DNA of 10,188 nucleotides from CAYSXY01 sp964435165. Lineage in GTDB: Bacteria > Pseudomonadota > Alphaproteobacteria > Rickettsiales > RI-342. Where the stretch lies: assembly GCA_964435165.1 (NCBI GenBank), contig CAYSXY010000063.1, forward strand, positions 1 through 10,188. The letters run 5' to 3'. The notes under the pieces are model-generated. The model made no database searches, was not told the origin of the DNA, and worked only from the letters and a program-made list of their open reading frames with translations. Positions 6,116 through 10,188 of this stretch are shown here, in pieces; position 1 is the first letter of the stretch, and each line of letters begins with the position of its first letter. A program made the position numbers and the translations under genes.

Positions 6116-7307
6116 TCCGTGGGCGATCACTGAAGCAGCCTTGCACACGATTTTGGAAGTCGCCGCGCGTGAGAATGAAGCACCCGAAGCGGTTGCTGCC
6201 AAACTCGGTCGGCAATTACAAAACAGCTATAGCGCCACCGAGCGTGATGGTGTTGCTATTATTCCTGTGACAGGGCCGCTCTTTCGTTACGCCAACATCT
6301 TCACGGCCATCAGCGGGGCATCCAGCTATGAATTGATTGCGCGTGATTTTATGAGCGCTCTTGAAAACCCACAGATCACATCAATTATTTTGGATATTGA
6401 TTCACCTGGTGGTGAAGTGAATGGCGTGTCGGAGCTTGCCAGCATGATCTTTGAAGCTCGAGGCACAAAGCCGATCATTGCTTATGCGTCCGGTGATGCG
6501 GCGTCTGGTGCGTATTGGATTGCATCAAGCGCCGACGAGATTGTCGTATCGGAAACATCGGCGCTGGGATCAATTGGTGTGGTTGGTATTTATAGCGGCA
6601 AATCTGCCAAGGAATCTGCTGAAACGGTGGAGATTGTTTCCTCGCAAAGCCCGCACAAACGCATTGATCCAACCAGTGATGATGGGCGTGCGAAATTGCA
6701 AACGCGCATTGACTCCATGGCCGATGTGTTTGTGTCGACCATTGCCCGTAACCGTGATGTTACAGCCGATCATGTGCTGGAACATTATGGCGGTGGTGAT
6801 GTGATGATTGGCACACATGCCGTCAATGCCGGTTTGGCAGATCGCATCGGATCGCTGGAAAGATTAATAACCGAGCTATCATCCCCCAAAACCCAAAGCC
6901 CTCGCACTACTACCATGGTGGAGGGCTTTTTTAGTTCCACCCAACCGAAAAAGGAGAAAAAGCCCATGAATCTTGAACAACTGAAAACCGATCATCCCGA
7001 TTTGGTTGCATCACTGCATGCAGAAGGATCAGCCAAGGAAAAACAGCGATTGAAGGATATTCTCAGCTGTGAAGCCGCCGAAGGCCGTCAAAAGCTGGCG
7101 CAGGAAATTGCTCTGCAAACAGAGATCAATGCCATGGATGCCCAGCATCTTATGAGCACTGCGCCGAAAAACGAGCCAAAGGGGTCGAATTCGACCTCTT
7201 TTGATCGTGTGATGTCTTCCATCCCCAATCCTGCGATTGCCCCTGATGGGGATGATCATATTGCCACTGCCGATACGGTTGCCGACCGCATCGCCTCAAC
7301 CCGCTAA
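6087..7307 (+). CDS. S49 (SppA/ClpP-fold) prohead protease with C-terminal scaffold region, lambda gpC-like
   Basis: This 406-residue protein combines a head maturation protease with a scaffold tail. Residues about 54-262 are an S49 peptidase: VAIIPVTGPL (56-65), oxyanion-side LDIDSPGGEV (102-111), nucleophile Ser140 in AASGAYWIAS, SALGSIGVVGIYSG (158-171), and Lys191 in SPHKRIDP as the probable general base of the Ser-Lys dyad. A linker rich in Pro, Thr, Ser and Lys (264-293) leads to the scaffold region (294-406), which can also be made alone from Met294. In lambda-like phages gpC removes the scaffold and trims the portal before packaging. The gene overlaps the portal gene by 29 bases. The linker DNA contains a terminator-like hairpin at 6895-6932. 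Family assignment is firm; the dyad Lys is inferred from position. Confidence 0.94.
   Translation: MRIWNRITGDPWAITEAALHTILEVAARENEAPEAVAAKLGRQLQNSYSATERDGVAIIPVTGPLFRYANIFTAISGASSYELIARDFMSALENPQITSIILDIDSPGGEVNGVSELASMIFEARGTKPIIAYASGDAASGAYWIASSADEIVVSETSALGSIGVVGIYSGKSAKESAETVEIVSSQSPHKRIDPTSDDGRAKLQTRIDSMADVFVSTIARNRDVTADHVLEHYGGGDVMIGTHAVNAGLADRIGSLERLITELSSPKTQSPRTTTMVEGFFSSTQPKKEKKPMNLEQLKTDHPDLVASLHAEGSAKEKQRLKDILSCEAAEGRQKLAQEIALQTEINAMDAQHLMSTAPKNEPKGSNSTSFDRVMSSIPNPAIAPDGDDHIATADTVADRIASTR
6895..6932 (+). terminator. intrinsic-terminator-like hairpin inside the protease/scaffold gene
   Basis: AAAGCCCTC (6895-6903) pairs perfectly with GAGGGCTTT (6921-6929), and CAC (6905-6907) can pair with GTG (6918-6920) across a one-base bulge. 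T6 spans 6927-6932. This has the form of a rho-independent terminator or attenuator, but it lies inside an open reading frame, in the linker between protease and scaffold, 33 bases before the nested scaffold start. Its activity is unknown, and ribosomes translating this stretch would tend to melt it. Confidence 0.5.
6951..6956 (+). promoter_or_regulatory. ribosome binding site for the nested scaffold start
   Basis: AAGGAG stands nine bases before the in-frame ATG at 6966. Nothing else explains a near-perfect site this deep inside a coding region. It is the main evidence for a separately translated scaffold protein. Confidence 0.75.
6966..7307 (+). CDS. head scaffold protein nested in frame in the protease gene, lambda Nu3-like
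   Basis: Translation from ATG 6966 would give 113 residues identical to residues 294-406 of the protease fusion. The start is supported by AAGGAG at 6951-6956. The N-terminal part, MNLEQLKTDHPDLVASLHAE then GSAKEKQRLKDIL, is charged and helical, a common opening of scaffold regions in this family. The middle (about 30-65) is also helical and Glu/Gln/Ala-rich. After a Pro/Ser/Asn-rich stretch (about 66-80), the end ATADTVADRIAST resembles short C-terminal helices that contact capsid protein. In lambda, Nu3 is made the same way from the 3' part of gene C, so a large pool of scaffold accompanies few protease fusions. It is shorter than Nu3. Independent expression is inferred, not shown. Confidence 0.72.
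   Translation: MNLEQLKTDHPDLVASLHAEGSAKEKQRLKDILSCEAAEGRQKLAQEIALQTEINAMDAQHLMSTAPKNEPKGSNSTSFDRVMSSIPNPAIAPDGDDHIATADTVADRIASTR
7178..7202 (+). repeat. 12-base-arm palindrome with trailing T run in the scaffold region
   Basis: AAAGGGGTCGAA (7178-7189) pairs with TTCGACCTCTTT (7190-7201) with a single G-T wobble. Its core GGTCGAATTCGACC is a perfect 14-base palindrome. As RNA it could form a stem of about ten pairs with an AAUU loop, ending in UUUU (7199-7202). It lies in the disordered stretch of the scaffold (residues KGSNSTSF), where codon choice is least constrained. Confidence 0.55.
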
Positions 7308-7334
7308 CCCCAACAATAAAGGAGACCCAAAACC

Positions 7335-7721
7335 ATGAACACTACAATTGGACACGCTTCAGGTTTTACTGATCAGGGTGAATATAAACCCTGTAATTTG
7401 ACAGCGGGGGAATATCCTCGCATTGAACGCATCATCACCATTGCTTCTGGGAATAACCTTGCCAAAGGTGCAGTGCTGGGACGTATTACCGCTTCCGGCA
7501 AGTTTGTCTTAAGCGCTGCCGGTGCAACTGATGGCTCTGAAACGCCCGATGCCATCTTGGCTGAAACGGTGGATGCAAGCGCCGAGGATAAACAAGCCGT
7601 TGTGTATTTCAGCGGGGAGTTTAACGAGAATGCGCTCACGCTTGGCGCTGGCCACACGGTGGAGAGTATCCGCGCTGGTTTACGTTCCAAAAGCATCTTC
7701 CTTCGCTCAAATCAATCTTAA
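7335..7721 (+). CDS. head decoration protein, lambda gpD family
   Basis: A 128-residue capsid-stabilising protein, slightly longer than lambda gpD (110). The family pattern is visible: an N-terminal arm with FTDQGEYKPCNLTAGEYPRI, a beta-rich core with LAKGAVLGRITASGKFVLS, then TPDAILAETVDASAEDKQAV, VYFSGEFNENALTLG, and a short C-terminal helix and strand. gpD trimers bind the three-fold sites of the expanded head and hold the shell against the pressure of the packed genome. AAAGGAG (7318-7324) is ten bases before ATG 7335. The gene sits directly before the capsid gene, as D precedes E in lambda, and the strong binding site fits a highly expressed product. Confidence 0.93.
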   Translation: MNTTIGHASGFTDQGEYKPCNLTAGEYPRIERIITIASGNNLAKGAVLGRITASGKFVLSAAGATDGSETPDAILAETVDASAEDKQAVVYFSGEFNENALTLGAGHTVESIRAGLRSKSIFLRSNQS

Positions 7722-7741
7722 CCCATAAGGAGAACACACTC

Positions 7742-8782
7742 ATGTCTGTAGATATTTTTAGCACCCATGTTCTGACCAAGGTGGTCGAACGGCTGGACCG
7801 TCCAAGCTCATTTTTGCTGGACGTATTTTTTGGTCAGGAACAAACCGAAGATAGCGAGGAAATCCACTTCGATATCGATAAATCCAAACCGCGTTTAACG
7901 CCTTTTGTGTCACCGCTGGTCGCGGGTAAAGTTGTGGATGATGAAGGCTATATCACCAAAAGCTTCAAACCGGCTTACGCCAAAGACAAACGCCGCTTTG
8001 ATCCAAGCCGTCCGCTTAAACGCTCTATTGGTGAAAAGATCGGTGGAACATTGTCACCTGGGCAGCGTCTTGAAGCCAATTTGAACCGGACGCTTACCAA
8101 GCAGCTTGAAAACCTCACCCGCCGTGAGGAAGTGATGGCCGCAGAAGCATTGCGAACTGGTAAAATCACAGTTTCTGGTGAGGATTATCCAACGGTGGTG
8201 GTTGATTTTCAGCGTGATCCTGAACTCACCGTGGCACTGGCTGGCTCATCCCGCTGGGGTGAAACGGGCGTGAATGCGCTCAACAACCTTGAAGACTGGG
8301 TTGCCAAAGTGCAGGAAAAATCCGGCGCAGTTGCCCGTACGGTGGTGATGGACGCGCTGGCATGGCGTGTGTTTAAGGCAGATGCCTCTGTTGAGAAGCT
8401 CCTTGATATTCGCCGCTTGCGTGACAATGCGGGCATTAACTTGGGGCCGATTGCTTTTGGTCAGGGCAACGAGCTTGCCCGCTATGTTGGTTCAATCGGT
8501 GACTTGGATTTCTGGGTCTATAACGACCGCTATGTCGATGAAAGCGATCAGGTGCAAAAACTACTTCCTGATTATACGGTTTTGATCGGCAGCACGTCCC
8601 AGCTTGAAGGCACGCGTTGTTACGGTGTTATTCAGGATGAAAAAGCGGCCTATCGGGCGCAGCGCTTCTTCTCCAAGTCATGGCTTGAGGAAGATCCCGC
8701 TTTACGCTGGTTGTTGTTGCAATCTGCGCCGCTGCTTGTGCCGTATCGTCCAAACGCATCATTTTGTGCAACAGTACGCTAA
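7742..8782 (+). CDS. major capsid protein, lambda gpE family
   Basis: A 346-residue shell protein, about the size of lambda gpE (341). The N-terminal arm MSVDIFSTHVLTKVVERLDR is followed by SSFLLDVFFGQEQTEDSEEI, the usual opening of this family. Next come the extended-loop region VVDDEGYITKSFKPAYAKDK, the long helix around LNRTLTKQLENLTRREEVMA, and the axial domain including DLDFWVYNDRYVD and KLLPDYTVLIGS. The fold is expected to be HK97-like. A protease site near the N-terminus cannot be located by eye. AAGGAG (7727-7732) lies nine bases before the ATG. No strong terminator is seen after the gene, so the operon appears to continue. Confidence 0.95.
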   Translation: MSVDIFSTHVLTKVVERLDRPSSFLLDVFFGQEQTEDSEEIHFDIDKSKPRLTPFVSPLVAGKVVDDEGYITKSFKPAYAKDKRRFDPSRPLKRSIGEKIGGTLSPGQRLEANLNRTLTKQLENLTRREEVMAAEALRTGKITVSGEDYPTVVVDFQRDPELTVALAGSSRWGETGVNALNNLEDWVAKVQEKSGAVARTVVMDALAWRVFKADASVEKLLDIRRLRDNAGINLGPIAFGQGNELARYVGSIGDLDFWVYNDRYVDESDQVQKLLPDYTVLIGSTSQLEGTRCYGVIQDEKAAYRAQRFFSKSWLEEDPALRWLLLQSAPLLVPYRPNASFCATVR

Positions 8783-8796
8783 GGGAGGATTGAATT

Positions 8797-9204
8797 ATGA
8801 AGATAACAGCAATCATTACCTTGCACGTTGATGGCAAAACAATCCTGCCCGGCAAATCGGTCGATGTTGCAAATGAGGAAGCACAGTCATTGATTGATCG
8901 TGGCTTTGCACAATCTGCCACAAAAGCAACAGCAGCGCCGGAAACGTCGAAAACACCGCCACCTCCGCCGCCGTCAGCATCATTGGATGATATTATTGAA
9001 GCCATTGATCAGCTGAATCCTGAAACCGATTTTGCCAAAAACGGCAAGCCAAAGGTTGAAGCGATAGAAGCTGTTCTAGGTCAAAATATTGATGCAGAGG
9101 CTCGCGATAAAGCTTGGGAGCTTTATCAAAAGGAAGTCGACACCAATGATGGTGGTGGAGATGATGACCAGACAAATGGTTCCGGCGATGACGTTCAGGA
9201 ATAG
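8797..9204 (+). CDS. small two-domain protein at the gpFI position, FluMu/DUF7210-like
   Basis: A 135-residue protein. Residues 1-39 form a small beta-rich domain with ITLHVDGKTILPGKSVDVAN then EEAQSLIDRGFAQ, like the short N-terminal domain of Mu-like prophage (FluMu) proteins. A low-complexity linker with six prolines (52-57) leads to residues 60-111, DDIIEAIDQLNP then KNGKPKVEAIEAVLGQNI and ARDKAWELYQKE, a helix-extended-helix type module often found in Mu-like head regions. The C-terminus (112-135) is highly acidic. AGGGAGG (8782-8788) is eight bases before the ATG. Its place between major capsid and gpFII-like genes is where lambda encodes gpFI, a packaging helper, and the acidic tail would suit that. 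There is no clear sequence similarity to gpFI, so function is inferred from position only. Confidence 0.7.
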   Translation: MKITAIITLHVDGKTILPGKSVDVANEEAQSLIDRGFAQSATKATAAPETSKTPPPPPPSASLDDIIEAIDQLNPETDFAKNGKPKVEAIEAVLGQNIDAEARDKAWELYQKEVDTNDGGGDDDQTNGSGDDVQE

Positions 9205-9514
9205 TGCCATAAAGTCGGTGGACGTGCTGTTTAATCGTTTTGGTAAAACAGCACGTCTCATCTTTGCTGATGAAACGGAAGCCGATGCGCTGGTGATTCA
9301 TCGTTTACCCGATGCAGTAACGAATGTGTTTGATGCTCGCGTGCATTCAGAAACCGATATGTTTGAAGTGCGCCTCAGCGACATTCCTGCAGGCAAAACG
9401 CTTCAATCCATTGTTTTGGATGACAAGCGTTATACTATGCAAGGCGAACCCGTTAAAGATCAGCATAATCTTATTTTAAAGGTGGATGCTTATGCGGTTG
9501 AAAGCAGCTCTTGA
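9188..9514 (+). CDS. head-tail joining protein, gpFII-like
   Basis: A 108-residue protein whose beta-rich pattern fits phage head-tail joining proteins: FNRFGKTARLIF near the N-terminus, DALVIHRLPDAVTNVFDARV, the central strand TDMFEVRLSDIPAG, and YTMQGEPVKDQHNLILKVDA at the end. This layout and the gene position after the gpFI slot agree with gpFII, which binds below gpW and makes the surface for the tail. The start is uncertain. The frame is open from 9089, with ATG at 9161, 9164, 9176 and 9188, and no good ribosome binding site at any. ATG 9188 is chosen because the family pattern begins there and it overlaps the upstream gene by only 17 bases, suiting coupled translation. The end overlaps the next gene by 23 bases. 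Confidence 0.72.
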   Translation: MTFRNSAIKSVDVLFNRFGKTARLIFADETEADALVIHRLPDAVTNVFDARVHSETDMFEVRLSDIPAGKTLQSIVLDDKRYTMQGEPVKDQHNLILKVDAYAVESSS

Positions 9515-10148
9515 GGGCGATCTTAAAAAACACATGAAGGAAGAGTACCACACGGCAGAACGCGCCGTAACGCTCGGCATTCGTGAAGCGACAACGGGGC
9601 TGAAAATGGCGATGCGCCGTCAGGTGCATTCCTCAGGTCTGGGGCAGCGCATGGCCAACACCTGGCGCGGTGATATTTACCCGCGTGGGCAAAACTCCAT
9701 TCGAGCGGCGGGTCTGGTTTATACCAAAGCCAGTAAAATCATGGCAGGTTTTGATGAAGGTACGGTCATTAAATCAAAAGACGGCTGGTGGTTGGCGATC
9801 CCAACGCCAAACGCGCCAAAGCGTGGTATAGGTGGCAAGCGGATTAATCCGTCCAACTTCCCTGAGTATCGCTATGGCAAGCTTCGTTTTGTGTATCGGA
9901 GGAGTGGCCCATCGTTGCTGGTGGTTGAAAATGTGCAAGCTTCCTATAGCCGTAAAACAGGTGATATGCGAGGGTTTCGCAAAGCCAGCCAAAGGAACCT
10001 GAAAACAGGTCGTAATCTATCAACTGCTGTGATGTTCTGGCTTGTGCCACAGGTTAAATTGCCAAAACTGATCCGTTTCGATGAAGAAGCCAAACGCTGG
10101 TATGATAAACTGCCACGGCTGATTTTGAAAAATTGGCCAGATGATTGA
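9492..10148 (+). CDS. DUF6441-type phage protein, probable head-tail or tail-completion component
   Basis: A 218-residue protein resembling the DUF6441 family of phage morphogenesis clusters. A charged N-terminal helix (1-45) is followed by LGQRMANTWRGDIYPRGQNS, then YTKASKIMAGFDEGTVIKSK and the conserved DGWWLAIPTPNAP. After the basic GIGGKRINPSN come LRFVYRRSGPSLLVVE and the end VPQVKLPKLIRFDEEAKRW. The position directly after the gpFII-like gene corresponds to lambda Z, or to the HK97 gp10-like class of tail-completion proteins. That role is inferred from position. ATG 9492 is preferred over ATG 9486: AAAGGT (9478-9483) is eight bases from the former but only two from the latter. The gene is complete, with TGA at 10146-10148. 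Confidence 0.78.
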   Translation: MRLKAALEGDLKKHMKEEYHTAERAVTLGIREATTGLKMAMRRQVHSSGLGQRMANTWRGDIYPRGQNSIRAAGLVYTKASKIMAGFDEGTVIKSKDGWWLAIPTPNAPKRGIGGKRINPSNFPEYRYGKLRFVYRRSGPSLLVVENVQASYSRKTGDMRGFRKASQRNLKTGRNLSTAVMFWLVPQVKLPKLIRFDEEAKRWYDKLPRLILKNWPDD

Positions 10149-10188
10149 CTTTAAAATAAACGCTAAAACTAAACTCTGAGTTTATTTA
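10149..10188 (+). other. short AT-rich tail with inverted repeats, cut by the window end
   Basis: These 40 bases hold AAATAAAC (10154-10161), complementary to GTTTATTT (10180-10187), and a tighter palindrome TAAACTC-T-GAGTTTA (10170-10184). The pairings exclude each other and are AT-rich. They could be a weak terminator, an operator or chance, and the window ends before this can be judged. Confidence 0.25.

Noticed and set aside
7237..7252. CCCC-TGAT-GGGG mini hairpin near the end of the scaffold region.
   Set aside because: Four-base stem with no T run after it; too small to separate from chance.
10145..10175. Promoter-like pair TTGACT (10145-10150) and TAAACT (10170-10175) after the last gene.
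   Set aside because: The spacer is 19 bases and the -10 match is only four of six; chance is likely in AT-rich sequence.
1..10188. CRISPR array, tRNA, insertion sequence, integrase or anti-phage defence system.
   Set aside because: No regular spaced repeats, no clover-leaf sequence and no transposase, integrase or known defence domain was recognised; the lone methylase has no restriction partner in view.

Overview
The window is the packaging and head-assembly part of a tailed-phage late region, most likely a lambda-like siphovirus or a prophage of it. All genes but one are on the + strand and are packed with overlaps or very short gaps. The gene order is: a ParB-like/adenine methyltransferase fusion, a small winged-helix protein on the opposite strand, terminase small subunit (Nu1 type), terminase large subunit (gpA type), gpW, portal (gpB type), S49 head protease with a nested scaffold (C/Nu3 type), decoration protein (gpD type), major capsid protein (gpE type), a small protein at the gpFI position, a gpFII-like head-tail joining protein, and a DUF6441-type protein at the start of the tail region. 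No host housekeeping gene, tRNA, rRNA, insertion sequence or CRISPR array is visible.

The DUF3489-type protein, the DUF6441-type protein, the ParB-methylase fusion and the moderate base composition suggest an alphaproteobacterial host. This is an inference from family distribution, not a direct reading. The window looks like a draft or metagenome assembly. A run of 100 N lies inside gpW, and exactly the same 55 bases stand on both sides of it. Merging the two copies restores a complete 76-residue gpW, so the gap is almost certainly an assembly artefact with no missing DNA.

Region by region: 1-1305 encodes DNA modification. Positions 1302-1592 (minus strand) encode a small DNA-binding protein whose stop codon overlaps that of the methylase. 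Positions 1593-1675 are the only intergenic space above 50 bases and the likeliest site for divergent promoters. Positions 1676-4160 encode the DNA packaging motor. Positions 4173-7307 encode the connector, portal and protease/scaffold. Positions 7335-8782 encode the shell, and 8797-10148 the head completion and head-tail connection genes.

The gene content follows known lambda-like logic and I do not see a wholly new system. The least ordinary signals are RNA-level. A strong terminator-shaped hairpin with six T sits exactly at the protease/scaffold junction inside the fused reading frame, and a second long palindrome lies further down in the scaffold part. The nested scaffold start has its own strong ribosome binding site.
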